Assembly: GCA_014338405.1 (NCBI GenBank)
Contig: JTDE01000998.1
Span: forward strand, 125,064-189,063
Length of the DNA stretch: 64,000 nt
Direction: 5' to 3'
From: Paragonimus skrjabini miyazakii
Taxonomy: Eukaryota > Platyhelminthes > Trematoda > Plagiorchiida > Troglotrematidae
Shown here: positions 13,865 to 27,579 of the stretch, piece after piece
How positions within the stretch are numbered: position 1 is the stretch's first letter
How the letters are laid out: every line of letters begins with the position of its first letter
Notes under the pieces: generated by a model
The model's input: only the letters and a program-made list of their open reading frames with translations
Database searches by the model: none
What the model was told of the DNA's origin: nothing
Program-made: the position numbers and the translations under genes

Positions 13865-14500
13865 GTGGTTGAAATATCCGACATCGTAATACCTCTTTAG
13901 TGAGCAGAACATGCTGATATCGTTTCAGTCGGAAACATGATAGTGAATTGGAAAGATCGATCCCTCACATTCCAACGGCCCAAATCTAAGTCACGATAAA
14001 ACATAACTATAGTCAAGTACCACTTAAATGATTGTAACCACACTTGTATTCACAGTAATGCTGTTTAACAATGTTAGTCTCCTCTTCATGAAAAAATTTA
14101 GCAACTGATCACCACTTCCTCGAGGCAACAGCCATTAACAGATCGATAGATTAAGTTACCAGTCGAATTGCAATGATCACGTTAACGCTACCATTGAGAA
14201 CGATGTCAATTTCCACATGTTTTTGACAATATTAGGAAGAAAAGCTTTCTTCCGTTGAAGGATAGAAAACCAAGTGGAAACTAGAAACTCGTTTGACCGT
14301 GACATTTCGACGAGTCAAAACTGTGTTACGGCTGTGGAGACGTTGTTGGACTGTATCAACTTGATCGTGAGTTGAGAGTGAACGTTTAATGCTTTTGCTA
14401 GAAATGAATCAGATAACCAAGTGTTTTCAATTTAGAAATGTTTGTAAATTGCCACTGCTGGACACCTTATGCTGGTTGATCTTCCGCAGACCGTAGGAAT
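13865..14500 (+). repeat. Unclassified ~640-bp repeat, copy 1 (inverted relative to copy 2)
   Basis: This stretch is the reverse complement, with moderate divergence and small indels, of 35945-36595. Long matching blocks include the segment around gaaatgaatcagataacca (14401-14419), the segment around ctcgaggcaacagccatt (14119-14136) and the segment around cacattccaacggccc (13967-13982). I see no protein motif in any frame. Divergence indicates an old interspersed repeat rather than a recent duplication. The family is unknown. Confidence 0.75.
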
Positions 14501-17500
14501 ACAGCTTTTGACAGCTTGTTCAAATGTACGACAACGAAGCAGTTCTGTTCATATATAAACCTTCCCATTTAAGTTTCTCCGTGTGTTTTCCTAAACAATA
14601 ACTTCAGTTTGCTGAGAGCTTCGCAAGTTTTGATGTCGAGAAGAGTAGACTATCCTGTTTTTGAAACTTAAATCTACCCGAGATGCCTGTAATTCATTGA
14701 GAATTTACTTGATACCGCAATTCTGAACAGAGCATTTTCTAAATCCCGATCACTTTTCAAGGGTAGATTCCAAATTATTTCAAAACGTGCCATATCATTC
14801 TTCATGAAAGGTACGCTAGATAAGTCGTTTCATTTCAGGTTGTCGGCCGAGGTGAACGTGATAATGGAAACTTCACAACAACAACACTTTTTCCAACTAG
14901 GTAGAGTTTTATTTGTTTGACGATTCCTACACAATTTATTGACAGACTTAATATGCCTGTCACTAGAGGCTCATGCTATGTTTTATATGCGGATAAAAGT
15001 AGCATTGTGTCGTCAGTGTAGAAAGCAGAATAATTTCAATTACCGGTGAGTACGACTTGTATCTGCTGAAGCAGAATGGCATTTTGTTATCTAAGGATCA
15101 CTTGTTTTCTCTGTTTGAACAGTCCTACATGGTTTCCAAACGTCTGGGACATTATACAATCTGTCGGTAATTTTGGCAACTATGTAACAGTAGTTGCGAT
15201 ACGGTTATGCTGAGTAGTTCAAGAACAAATTGAAATAGCAACAGTGGTTTGAGACGGAACTTTGCGGATCGTCACTTTTAGTCTAGAACCAGTCAGAATT
15301 CTCACTCATTTTGACGCTAAATACACATTTTATTGCATAGGCTTTAATCACTTGGGTGTGCAGTTATCGAGACCTTATTGGTGGCGTATGGATAGCAAGA
15401 TAGAGTGAACATTTTTGTCAAAAGCTCCGGAAAAACTAATTTGGATAACACTCATGATGAATTCTACTTCGGTGACTGTGGTTCAACACTAGTAAGCGAT
15501 CAGCCGATTTGTGCCATACGAACGCTCTTCAAGGTAGCCCTGTTGATCTTCAGTAATTTGTTCGAGTTCTACTGCCTTGAATCGGACATTGTCGTGCGGT
15601 AATCTCTTCGTTACTGAATGAACCAGTTTCATGTGGCAGTTTACTGGGTCTTCTGTAAACTCACCTTTGAAGGTAGTGTACTTTTGAAACGTTTGCAAGA
15701 TTCTGGTAGTGGGCAAGTTGACAAGGAACAGTTCTTTGAATTCGACAATATAGCTTTTGTAGATGACGAGGGATAACAAATTTGTGTTGTGGTGAATTGC
15801 GAGTTGGTGTAGTCTCCAGCTTGCTCATGACTTTTGAAGTTAACACTTGGATGTTATTCAATGAGACTGCTTCCTTATGCTCAAAAGTCTCTCATATGCT
15901 GCCACATATATCGTTAAACGTTATGTTCAAAAGTTTGACCTACCTTGCATTCCTAGCGTTAACTTCAACAGAGACCTGAAGTTCTGAAGTACTAATCTGC
16001 TACCTAGTGTGTGCTGCGACCTTGATGCTGAAATACCCAACCGTCACCTTTTTATCTTGATTCAGACCAGGTTGATAACGTGACCTATCCCTTACTACAA
16101 CAGTCTACGTGTGGTCGTGTCACATGACTTAGTCAACGAACAACAGTTTACTGTGTATCAGCTGATACCCGGTTCATGCTAAATGTTACAATGCATTCGG
16201 AAGTTTGGTTCTATTTCTAACCCACTCGGATTTTGACAATCCGGGACTCTATTATTCGGGAATGGTTTCTGAAGGTATCAGAGAGTTTCTCAACCGTGAC
16301 TCGTCGGTGCCTATCTAGGCTGTGTATTGTGATGAGTTAGGCCACTCAGTCTGGCTCAGCTGTGTCATTTTAGTGGGGGGAAATTTCCCCACGATCGAAC
16401 CTTAGAACTACAGTTTAGGAACCATCTTATTTAGTACGAAATAGGTAGGGAATCTGAATGTTCCATGATTATAATGAACAAATGCACTTCTGATCGTTGA
16501 ATTACTGATCATGTCAAATTCCTTGATAATAATGCAAGCAGTCCGAAATACTTCTACATCTAAATACCTAGGACATACTGAAATAGTCCTGTTACTACTA
16601 TTAATAGCTTGAAGAATTTTGCAACAGAGAAAGACTGCGTAATGCTGACGTTTTGTTTGTCCAAGTCTAGTGGCGGTTGAGTGAATTCTCCCTCCATGAA
16701 AGTTCAATCATAACCTAAAATTGTACACGTGGTGCGTTATGCAAAGTTGTACCAGTTTCCATGTACGAATTATGTCCTGTGCATATCATAGTAATCACAC
16801 GACTTGCGTTTCAGATTTCATTAATTACCCATCAGGCTGATTTAAGAAAATCACTTGTACATTAAGCCTGTAGGTGCAAGCTCAAGTAAGCAGCTAAGTA
16901 TGCTGCTTTATCAATACGCACTTACGGTTAGAGAACGTCTGAGCCTTCGTAATTTCCTACAATCATTGGTTTCACAAACGTTTGGTAGATAAACGAGAAT
17001 TAAATGGGGTCAATCGGTGGAAAGCGTATTTATGGGGTGGTGAGAAGCATCAACTGACCAACCGAATGGTCGCTTCTTTTCTAAAAAACAGAAGTGGCCC
17101 AATAATATCATATATGAAACAGTTGGTTTCCTCCACAAATTTGAACAAGGCAATGACAATACGAAAATTGGCAGATACTGGCATTTCGTATTGACTTTTC
17201 AGTACCAAAAGACAATAACCAGGAATATATATATGTACATGTATACAGTGGGATTTGTGAATAAATAAAACAGCAAATTGGTTAGAGGACGACAATACAT
17301 AACTATTAACTTCATAGGAGTCTAAGATTTACATATGTGCTTTGGTGTACGATGCTGTCTTGCGACTGAGGAGAAAATACAAAGTGTCCGCCTTCTTACT
17401 ACAGTGTTCAAATAGTATATGTTCCTGGTATAAAAAATTCCAGATTAAAAACGTCATCAACGCAATTAGGTTAGACTAGCTGCATACGGTGAGCTGAAAT

Positions 17501-20500
17501 TACAAAACGAAAATAACACATACAATGAATAACAAAACTCATGTGAAATCTAATTCTAGTAGATCCCACAATGGAGTAATGGTTGAGGTGTTGGAAAGTA
17601 TCCTTTCAATGACATTTCGATGAATAGCTGTTTAGTATGCAAAGATAATATTAGAATTGACATACTTCAATGTTCCTGATCTCACGCTTGATGTTGAAAC
17701 TTGACAGTGGCTAGACTGATTATTTCTTACTCTAAAGCCCAGAATTGTACCGAAAATTTCAGATCAATTCGAGTTTCAATGTATCTGCTAGATTAAGTGA
17801 AAATAATTCTTCGTAATTGAGCGTTTACTGTTGAAAACTCTGCGAATTAATGAGAAACTGATCAATATCCTTAGTGAGAGATTTTTTAAAGTTTATTTAC
17901 ACTAGTTTATTAGCGTAACTTTTTCATTGCACATTTACAGAAACTGTTTTCCAGAGGGAGTTTTACATCAAGCTCGCTAAAAAAGTGAACGTTTTACGTG
18001 ATGAAACTGTAATCCTGAGATGAAGTGTTGCAAAGTATGGTCGTATTGTGAATGTTCCGGTAACTCCTGTCCATTTGAACTGCATTTTTTACTTTACAGG
18101 GGGAAATCGAAATGAAAACTATACAGACTGAACTTTTTATTATTCTCCTGTGACGGTATGGTCTGCATTATTTAAAAGACGTAAGCATAGTGCGTCTACT
18201 AACATAAACTTACTCCGATTTGGGTCTTCCATTGAATGTGTTGAAAAATGTTTTTTGTGATGTTAGTGCTCAAGAATTTTGGCGAAATTATTGTCCGGTA
18301 CAAATAACTGGAGCACAACAATCTGCGTGCACTAGGTAAAAGCATTAAAACTGTCAAGAATCAACGAGCAACTAATGATAGTTTTTGTAGGTCCTTCGCA
18401 AGGGTGTAATCAACATTGTTTTTATATGTTCACAACTTTGAATAAAATAAAACTATGCGTTATAACAGCCGTTGTTCGAGTATAAGATGCAAAAACGTAT
18501 GATATGCCGCATACCACCAGTCTCAACGTTAGCATACTATGGGAGTAGTTCATGTTAGACCAACTCAACTTATGTAAGACATTAGTGGGAGATTTGGTTA
18601 AGACGAACTAGAAGTAATTCGTACCTCACGTTTCGAATAGTCCTATTTAGTTCATCAGTAGTCAGCGCTTTTCTAGGGATCAGTCTAAACCCATCTTCAA
18701 CTACAAATTCCGCTTATAGAGAAATTATCCGGTCGACCACTTTGTGAATAATATAATAGACCGCAAATTTTCTTGAGTTGGGGCTTGTCACTATTGTATC
18801 TTGTATGCGTAACTGGAATTTGAAACCCAACTCACGAATGAAGCGACTTGACCTCAGCGTAAGACCAAAACACTATACCTAGTTCACTTGCAGCTGCAGT
18901 GAGGTTTACGTTGGCAGAAACGATCGACTTCTGCATCTCAGGATGGAGTTACACGTCCCTAAATAGACTGACGACTCAGTATGTGGCGTGACTCCAGCCG
19001 ACTCCATCAACAGACCCAAGACGACTTCCACAATCGCCAGACACCTAGTGGAGAACAGATGTGTGGTCAACCAGAAAAACACTTTCAATACATATATGTA
19101 TCCTTAAAAGAATATCATCCTTAAGTCACTCGACCCACTGCTTGTTGTGCGCAACGTACCATTCTTTCGTGTGCAAACGTTTTTGATCTTGAATCTCCGC
19201 TTGTCCTGGTTTTTAGCAATGATAGATTTGTGTATAGATAGACTTCATTTGTTCAGTTGTATGTTTATTCTCACCGTTGTTTTGTATAACGGCTGACAAT
19301 AACGTGCTAATTGGTATCAAAACCGTGTAAAGCCGCTCTTCTGATTTAGCTCTGAAAATTCCCATTTTGGAAGGGATGTTTTATAATTATTTCTCATTTT
19401 CGTCAAATGAGAAATCTAGTTGAAGGTACGTTTAACGTTAGGTTCGACCCCTGGTCAAGGACAAATAGATACCAACAAAATTTTCATTTAGACATGTAAA
19501 CCACACTTTTCTAGTCTGACCTCTTGCAAGTATGAACTGGTAGGGCGAATCGGAGACGTTCTTGTGGTAGTTGAGCCTCCAGTTGTGCTGTTACACTGTG
19601 AATCAAAAGCACTAACTCCAAACTGTAAACAGACACAGAATAAGGTGGATCACACATTGGAACTTCTTGTCGTCATACTAGCTAATATTGCCAAATTATC
19701 ATAGCAGTGATTTCGAGCGAATGTATCTTTTAGATCAATTCTTTAGAACTCTTCATTGTGAACTGAATAGCGTATGCTACTGCAAATGAAATTTACTTAG
19801 ACTGACGGTTAATATCAGATTACAAGGTAGTGGAAACTAAGAGGTTTAATCAGATAGGCAAACAGGACGGTTAGTGATTGTTGCGCAGGTGGATAAACGT
19901 CACACATGTAATATGGAATTTGGCTAAGCTGCGTGACACGGTGGGTGAGAGATGGGCAGAAATTAAGCTATGTAGAAGCACGGTTTGTATGTGGTGGATT
20001 GTGATTCCGCTGATTGCAATCTAATCAATGGATGTGGACAGTCTGTACGAATTTCGTTTGTGCACACGGATCCAGTTGCAACATACAAAGAGTGATACCA
20101 TCGGGTAAACGCAGCAGACTTGGGTTCATAATCCATACGAATTTACCGTGGACATAAATGCACATTCTAACTGCCCGACCGACTAAAATGTTCACGGTAT
20201 TTGTCAGAGTAAAACTGTTGATGTCTTTGAGTATGCTATCACTATGCCGAAATAAGCGATGCTCTGTGATTTTTATGAACAGTTGTTTCGTTGTATTGTA
20301 AGCTTAAATAGCGTGACAAGAACGGTTGGAGTGGTATAAACATATAACGTTGATGAAATAAAACAACGGATCATTAAGGCATGAGAATGCCATGTATTAA
20401 CTAGAGAGACGATGAGTAGTTGAGCAGCGACAAACGTTTCCTCTGATGATCTATTCAGTTCTTGGATAAAGAGTTCACTTGTGAAGTCCTCTATGAAGGG

Positions 20501-21181
20501 TAGGTCTACGAATAGTTTAAACCTTACTGCCTCTCAACGGAAAAGCTTCTTTAATATGGTACTCTTTAAATGACGCTTTACAAATCTTTCGGAATATCCA
20601 TTACTACTCAGGATCCTTTCAATGGATACCATTTCATGTTCCGAATAATTTTACATGCTCATCCGTATTGACTTATATTTCAATGTGAAGATCACAGTAC
20701 GTTTGTGTTTTATGGACAGGAAACTGTTAACTTGTATGTACTGACCAACCTAGGATTTCTTTAAAAACAATTTGCTTTGCAGAGTAGAGCAACATAAAGT
20801 ATAGAAGTGCGAGATTATTATCACCTTTCATTGCAACGGTGAAATTGGTTGCTTCAAGGACAAAATTAACTGTTGAAGCTGAATACTGCATTGGGACGTC
20901 CTGTGTGTAAATTATAAGTATGTTGCTTACGTGTATTTCCAGGTTTGAATATGAAAATAACTGTTAGAATTGGCCGAAGACGAGACGAAATACCTACACC
21001 GTTAATCCGTCTAAAATATTATTTGATACAATTCGAATATCATTCAAAACTGATCGCAACTATCGTATTCCCATGTGTTTTAGTCAACCCCTTCGGAAAA
21101 AGACAATATACTCGATTTTCGCTTTTGTTGTGGTCTGTCATTGGTGCACATTGTTTCCGGAATTAAGATTTTGCTTAAGCT
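14501..21181. other. No supported gene
   Basis: Contains the hammerhead-like fossil at 18.6 kb. At about 19440-19465 ggttcgacccctgg matches a pol III B box well, but no A box at the right distance was found. Overlapping minus frames at 15489-15861 have no recognised motif. Confidence 0.55.
18615..18665 (-). ncRNA. Hammerhead-like fossil with Sm-alpha-like stem II
   Basis: On the minus strand CTACTGATGA (core strand at 18652-18658) is followed by actaaatagga, a few extra bases and CGAAACG. The aaatagga segment resembles the stem-loop II of the schistosome Sm-alpha ribozyme. The stem no longer closes and stem I is poor, so it is not active as written. Confidence 0.3.
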
Positions 21182-21325
21182 TCCACGAAACAACCGTATT
21201 GACCACTACGTCACTGAGGTCACAGTCGGCACGACTCAATAATCATATGTGAGTGCTCAGCCCTATTCGTTTGTGAGTAACGTGCAGGTTGTCAGATCAC
21301 CTAGACAGTAGACATACAAGATGTT
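21182..21325 (-). mobile_element. Ribozyme-SINE fragment (5' half)
   Basis: Matches the tRNA-like head and upstream segment of the SINE family on the minus strand: caaccgtattgaccactacg (degraded A-box region), cggcacgactcaataatcat, atgtgagtgctcagcc and ttcgtttgtgagtaa. The hammerhead half is missing. Confidence 0.6.
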
Positions 21326-23879
21326 ATGGTAACTTCAGCCGACGACCCCACTACTGAGACTTTTGTCCAGTCTAAATTCGCAGAAACCGTAAAACTTGAG
21401 CGACATTTGTGTATCGTACGTCTATTGCGACAGTTAATATACTCGGAAGAAAGACAAGTTGGTGTGTGTTACTAATTCACTGGGTCACAGATGTATTCGG
21501 TTGTCTGTAGTTATCAAACAATTGTAGAGAAAACGATGAAACATTCAAAGGCATCATCTTTTTAACTGCACACCCAAACAAGCACAATGGTGTCAAGCAA
21601 GTTATATGTATGTCCTTTGCTCGAGGAGTGTTAGCAATTCGGCTAGTCATCATGGTATCACATGGTATAAGAAAGTGGGCATGTTAGAACTTTAGCCGAC
21701 TGGTTTATGTACCATCAATAATGCATACACTCTTGGCATATGCCTTTTAGTTGGTCACATTCATTCAAAAAGAGCGTCAAAAATGGCACTGCTGTCTTTG
21801 GCAGACTTAAAAGCATCAGTCAGTTGATTCACAATCTTTAGTAATATCCGGAACTTTGAAGTGTTGTGCCAAACGATCTTAACCATCCTGGCATGATTAT
21901 TACAGATCAGCGATAGCAGTTCTCTTCCCTGTGACTTTTGGCTACGACGGGCAGACGTTCTCTTGGTTTTTAATACTTTACACTTTTGTCTCGGTTACCA
22001 ATCATGTTGTATACATAATTCAGTTTTTCTGTGATTGCAAATTTTATAGTTAGAAATCACCTATCCTGTCGGAATAATTTCCTCTGGAATACGAATTTCA
22101 CCATATTGAGTTTCTTAATTCCATCGAGACCTACATAAAACAGTTATTAGTATATTGTATTGTTAGTCAAAACTTTTTAAATTTGACTAATCTGGATAGC
22201 ACGACACGTTCTCAGTTTACGTAATTATACTGTCATATGGCAACAAACGCAGATTGGCATAACGTTGACGAAGGATTTATTTCTCTTTTGTCAGTCGTGT
22301 TAATTTATATTTTCATACGTCAGCGTTCATTGACGTATGATGATTGCGTAAACAGCACAACACATTCGGAGCCAATTTCGACCGATGGGTTGTTTTCTTT
22401 TAGACTATCTACTTCATTGTATTATCGAGCGACAGTAACAGTCGTGAACGTTTGTCAATTCTGATGGTTCTGACAAGGTAACTTCGTCTTTTGCAGTGCG
22501 CTATATTGATGTGATTGCTTTTAACTAAAGTGCTTTTCACACTATCAAGTAACATCGTGACCATAGAAATATCGTTACACTCTTTGACATGTCCTGTTTC
22601 TGGGTGCAAGTTTTACCAATTTAATTAAATATGAATAATATACCTTAGTAAAAAATTCAAAGTGGAAACTATTCACCATTATCAGTTTGTCTAGTAACGT
22701 AAACACTTTCTCCTAGGTCCAACCTTGGAACATTGTCACAAATAGGAAGACAGTGGGCTGGTTTTCCATTAAGCAATTTTTCGGCAGCAAACCTTGTCTT
22801 TTTCCATCTGTACTAACGTTTCATTTAAAATATTTTTTGTCCATAAGTATGACTAGACAATGACCTGCATAAAATTTTGATACATACGTATAAATTATGG
22901 AAACTCTGTGGGTATTATCCAAGTATTTTGAAACATAGTATAGTTTGGTTCTCTCTGACAGGAGGGTTTGAACCAATTTATTCGGATAACATAATCAGCC
23001 AAAATGCGGAAATTAAACGGAATGTTGGCACAGGCAGTGAGTGGTCCAATAGAACTCCACCTGTATGTCCGTAACTCTCATGGTGCGTGACGCATGAATA
23101 TATAACTATCTCCGTAGTGAACAAGCAACCTATTATTTGACTGTAGGGCAAACTGACTGGCAAACTGGAAACTATACTTCCTCAGCCCGATGACAGGTTT
23201 GACCAGATTAAAAATGTGAGTTGGTCAGTTACAGCGGAAGTATAAAACCCGTTGGCCTTGTTGATTTAAAAATATTGTTTCCATTGATTTTTAATTTAAA
23301 TCAGCCACTTCACTTATTTACCGAATAATTGATTTAATTTTCTGTGTTTATCAAACAGCTGGTCTTGGAATGACGATTACTAAAACTGTGTTAAATAGCA
23401 AGAATTGTTGTACTTCCTTTCGTTGTTACACCTGACAGCGAGTTTGTTCTTAATTTTATCACTTCAATTGAGTTTCGTTGACAAACCGATTAGTTTGCTT
23501 GAAACTAGTGTTTAGATATACTGCATGTGATCGGCCTACAATCACGTGCGTATCATGACTTATACATTAATTTTTTTTCACTTCCTTGAAAAACATCTTC
23601 AGTTTATATTCGGCATGAAGTCATTGTAACTGATTTTTTTACTATAACGGGAAATTTGGTATTATAGAAGGAAAATTATTATGTTTGTCTAGGGAAAGTC
23701 GAAAATATCCTTGTCAATTTGAAATAATCAAAATTCCCTAAATTCTTGTACTTGTTTGAGCCATTTTTAGTTGGTTCAATGAAGATATTAGGTTTGTCCT
23801 AACTCAGATCTTCATAAGGGGACTACAGGTTGAACTGAACTGAGCGATTCTATTTACTTTTCTTTTGAAACGATCTGGC
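21326..23879. other. No supported gene
   Basis: AT-rich, with short frames only. The 75-codon frame at 22237 has one hydrophobic run and no family match. Confidence 0.6.
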
Positions 23880-24130
23880 AAGGTGACCACCGATCAGTTG
23901 AGTGTTCCGATATGAATTATTGTTCAGAACTATTGTGTAGTTACTGGCGTTGTGATCAACGCTCTAGTCTCACAATCACACGGTAAGGGGTGTTAACTCC
24001 GATAAGGACAAAAATATGAACTACTAATGGGTTCTACTAAAAGCGAAACTCGTGTCTAGAGACTCCTTTAGAAAGAGGCTAGCAGGGGTGCTTGTCTGAA
24101 TGCAAATGCTGCAATTAAGTATGTGCAACG
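23880..24130 (+). mobile_element. Ribozyme-SINE copy (old)
   Basis: A plus-strand copy with a degenerate A-box (tactggcgttgtgatcaacgc), a B-box-like ggtgttaactcc, an aaggacaaaaatatg segment and then a hammerhead. The order is as in the better copy at 39.2-39.6 kb. The copy is strongly diverged. Confidence 0.6.
24018..24062 (+). ncRNA. Hammerhead ribozyme fossil in SINE
   Basis: Stem I gaacta/tagaga is partly paired. The core reads CTAATGG where CTGATGA is expected, then a weak stem II, an intact GAAA and a CTCGTG stem III before the GTC cleavage triplet. Core changes make activity unlikely. Confidence 0.5.
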
Positions 24131-24876
24131 CTCAGTCTATGCTGACTGTGTTGCTCGGTTCTTCAGTTTGAATTCGGTCAGAATCTATTCCCTTGGACTA
24201 TAGTAAAGATCAGAAACACGTTTGACGTACCAACAAGTCATGTTGTATCACACTTACCATAGATTGTCCAAATGTGCATTCTTGAGGCTTACGATTGTCA
24301 AAGTGAGATTAGAATCATCAGTTTCAAGTCATAAAGTTAGTATTTTATCAAAAGTAATAACAACTCAGTATCATGTTTACTCAAAAGAGCTCGTATTGTC
24401 TCAGACAGTTTAATTAACAGCTATTGGTAAAGTATTATGGAAACGTGTGGAATGGATTATAATCACCAGCTTTTCTGGTACCGTCAAAAATTAGCTCCCA
24501 TTTTCCACTTTTCAACATAGATAACGTTCTCACAAGAGGTTTCATGGATTTACTTTGATGAGTTATTTAGAAAATTATATCCCTGATGAGAGTCACGAGT
24601 GATAGAATACTGTTTCCAAATTACCATCGAAAACCAAATTAGTAGTACACAACTCGTTTGCATCTGGCAAAGTTAACGAAGAAACATGAAAGAAGCTTTC
24701 AAAAACTGAGGTGGAAAAACAGTATGTAGCGGTTGGTTTGAGCTGAACACAGCGTCCACGTCCAATGAACTTAGTAGAAGTCATTAAACGACATCAATCC
24801 GTTTTTATAAAAACTTGAAATATCAGCCTGGAATGGTGTGAACCATACCAACTGAGAAACCTAGTCGAAAGCATAT

Positions 24877-25173
24877 TCAACATAGGGCTGGCTGTTTGAT
24901 AAGTGACAAACCAAAACTTATCAAATTATGATTGGAATGTGTACGCGATGCGCTCAAGAATGCATCTACTGCAAACATGAGTGTCTGGGAGTATCGTAGA
25001 ATTTCTTCTCGATTCTGAAAATTTGAAGTCACTGCCTCAAGCAACGCAGGTGCTATGTGAACCAAAATAATATAGACGAAAATAGTGAGGCATATAGCAA
25101 GCAGCATTAAATGTTGTATGCTCCCCAACGTCCCAAATGTAATCTGGCTAAAAGTAAGGGGTTTTGGTTTCAA
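24877..25173 (-). CDS. Unrecognised ORF with a predicted membrane helix (possible exon)
   Basis: A 98-codon minus-strand frame. Its start region contains a good acceptor-like cttacttttag, so coding sequence could begin just inside it. It holds one strongly hydrophobic stretch (LMLLAICLTIFVYIILVHIA, residues about 22-41) followed by a polar tail ending at a stop. I do not recognise the family and see no partner exon. The hydrophobic run could equally be chance in AT-rich DNA. Confidence 0.2.
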   Translation of the reverse strand: MKPKPLTFSQITFGTLGSIQHLMLLAICLTIFVYIILVHIAPALLEAVTSNFQNREEILRYSQTLMFAVDAFLSASRTHSNHNLISFGLSLIKQPALC

Positions 25174-25249
25174 ATAAAATGAACAGCATGCATGTATGAT
25201 CGTAGCTGTTCTATTGTCAAAACGTTCTAGTCATCCTTTTCTGTGAAAG

Positions 25250-25645
25250 AAAACATTAAACTCGAGTTACTCCTTTTAGCACTCGCCAATTGCACCCATC
25301 TGTGCGACGGCCGGGACTAGAACTCTGGTCACGCATTTATGATACAACCGTGTTGACCACTGTGCCATTGATATGAGATCAGACACGAGCCAATCGTCAT
25401 ATGTGAACACTCAACCACTTTCGCTTGTGAGTATTGTTCTGATTGCCCGGTCGCCTCGAGAGGAGACACAGTAGCTGTCCTGTCAACTTCCGGCAGTGGC
25501 AAGGATATGCAGTATTGACGAGCTTTAAAAAGAGCGAAATTTGGATTGTTTTTTTCTTTTGAAACGGGTCGAGCGAAATGTCGACGAAAATGCGACAAAT
25601 GCGATCGGTTGCGAGTGGTACTCCACATGTGTAACTGGTGACCCT
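25250..25645. mobile_element. Inverted (head-to-head) ribozyme-SINE pair, internally deleted
   Basis: The left arm (25250-25490) is minus-strand: remnants of the hammerhead end (actcgagttac), B-box region (ccgggactagaactctgg), A-box (reads tggcacagtgg on the minus strand, 25357-25367), then the atgtgaacactcaaccactt and tcgcctcgagaggagac segments. At about 25490 it switches to a plus-strand arm that starts inside the SINE (ggcagtggcaaggatatg), continues with a hammerhead and ends near tgcgatcggttgcgagtgg. The layout is the inverted dimer of 38.8-39.6 kb with the second head deleted. Confidence 0.7.
25509..25552 (+). ncRNA. Hammerhead ribozyme fossil in SINE
   Basis: TTGACGA (first core base changed from C to T), stem II gcttt/agagc with an aaaa loop, intact GAAA, then tttgga. 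Stem I pairing (gcagta with the bases after 25547) is mostly lost. Likely inactive. Confidence 0.5.
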
Positions 25646-26819
25646 CAGGATGGGTTTCCCCACATATGGTTCTCTTTAACTTCGTAATGATCTTGGTCAC
25701 TTCAGGTGTTATGATGATTTTCTGCTGGCCAAGGTTTCCTGAGTTCAAATAGTCAGCAGTTGGCTTGCACGTAGATATGGAGGGGCCGACTACGTCCCAA
25801 CCCACGTGCAATCATTCTGTTGTATTGCAGCGAATCATGGTTAGTGCGGCACCGATCGCGCTTACCTATGTCCTTTTTATTCTGAGCCGCATGACGGTTA
25901 CAATATTCTGTCCACCGTCGTAAAATGATTCTACTATCGTGACAACAAACCCCATGCCAGGATCTTTGGATATTTTTTTCCCCTGTATGTATGTGTTATT
26001 ATCATTCACAGAACATTCTCCAATTGACCCCATTATCATTCATGGCAGTATAACTAGCTGGATAGTCCCAACAGAGCAGCATTGTTCTATTTACTATGTC
26101 GAACTCAAATTGACCGCTGTTCATGTTCTCTAGGAGAAACACATCTATTTAAGAAACTCTGTTGTTCTCACCAATGTCTTCTTTATTTGGACAGTTGTTT
26201 AACCGACTTTGAGCGAGAACAATAATTGACATGAGTGTTCAGAAAACCATTACAACTTACCAATTTCACGAACATTTTATGATTAACCCAAACTTCATGG
26301 ATTTTTCGGGCCAAACAATAGAATTGATATGACTTTTTATTTTAAAAATTATCTCAACAGGGTGGTTAAGGGTGTTGAAAAATATGCCAATTTTGAGAAG
26401 AAACGTATGAATTGCTGTTTGTTAATTCATGTTTCATGTTTCATTCAAGTGGTTATTTGACAAAAAATAAAAGTTTCTGAAAAATTCCTTTATTATTCAA
26501 TAGTTTAAAAATATTTAACAGAAGTTGAGAGTTTAGATTTTTACAATATAGACACCACTATAAAATTGTTATTCTTTCATCTAAATAGGCCTCTCGACAG
26601 GCCCGTTTCGCAACAGCGCACTAGAGTTAAATCTATGTCATACTAAAAGTCATTAGTAGTGTTTATTGCTGTACGGGTCAGAATTTAACTTTCTAGCAAT
26701 CGTACTTATGAGACTAGTGTGTCAGTCAGCTATTAATCTCACGAAAAGCATAACGGTATAATCGTGTCCTAATGCTCAACCACAGCCTGGTGGATTTTGT
26801 CAGCTTCTCTGGTAACTTC

Positions 26820-26833
26820 GAGAGAGAGAGAGA
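26820..26833. repeat. (GA)n microsatellite
   Basis: A pure GA dinucleotide run of seven units. Confidence 0.8.
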
Positions 26834-27566
26834 ACCAAACTGTTCCATCTAAACAGTTACGCGTATGAACAAGTCATATTGGTGAGGTTACAAAAACTTG
26901 TTTTATTGAACCAATTAGGTTCAGTCAAATTACTGGTTGAAATGTGGGGACTTAAAATGACACAGTCAGCTATGTTTGTATCTAAAATGCCTTGGCTTAA
27001 TAAAGTTATCAACGTAATCAGTGCATTCACTTAGTTCGGATATGTACGTTTAGGTAGTGATAATGAATCCGCTGACCAGTTACAAATTATTTACGAATGA
27101 CAATAGTGGAGAATACAGTTGTTTTAACAAACAATGATGGTTCATAAAACTGTATTGCACGTATATTGAGTAGATATCGTTCAACACATTAAAAAAATTT
27201 TGATCAATCAAACTGTCTCTCACGGAAGTTACATGCAAAAATAAGGCAGTCAATATTTTTCCATTAGCCTAACGGTTTTCGGTCAGTTCTCACTTTTGGG
27301 CGTTAAACGCTAACCACTGAAGCGTTAATGATCAAGGCGCAAGGTGAGTGGATGAAAAACAAACACGTCTTTTCTGTGGCTTAGAACTAGGTAGGTAGTA
27401 TGGGTAGTATTAATAGAACTATGTCGGTCGGACAAAATCAAACCTTTACATTGTTCTCTTTCTTCTCCTGAAGAGGAAGTGTATTCAAAAACAGTTCTCC
27501 CCATTGATGTGGCAAACGGCTAATCCTGTTGGAGTATAATTTTATTTGGTCAGTGGCCATTGAAAC

Positions 27567-27579
27567 ATATATATATATA
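27567..27579. repeat. (AT)n microsatellite
   Basis: A short AT dinucleotide run. Confidence 0.7.

Noticed and set aside
19440..19465. B-box-like ggttcgacccctgg as a tRNA or SINE
   Set aside because: No A box or cloverleaf at the required distance.
20090..20160. Possible tRNA-like sequence (tgggttcataatcca)
   Set aside because: No acceptor stem or A box can be paired around it.
25329..25811. 160-codon minus-strand frame
   Set aside because: Largely translation of the inverted SINE pair (its LPLPEVD comes from the ggcagtggcaag region) plus anonymous flank; no protein motif.
26585..26620. Minus-strand gcgaaacgggcctgtc as a hammerhead
   Set aside because: A stem III and GTC can be drawn, but the first core strand is absent.
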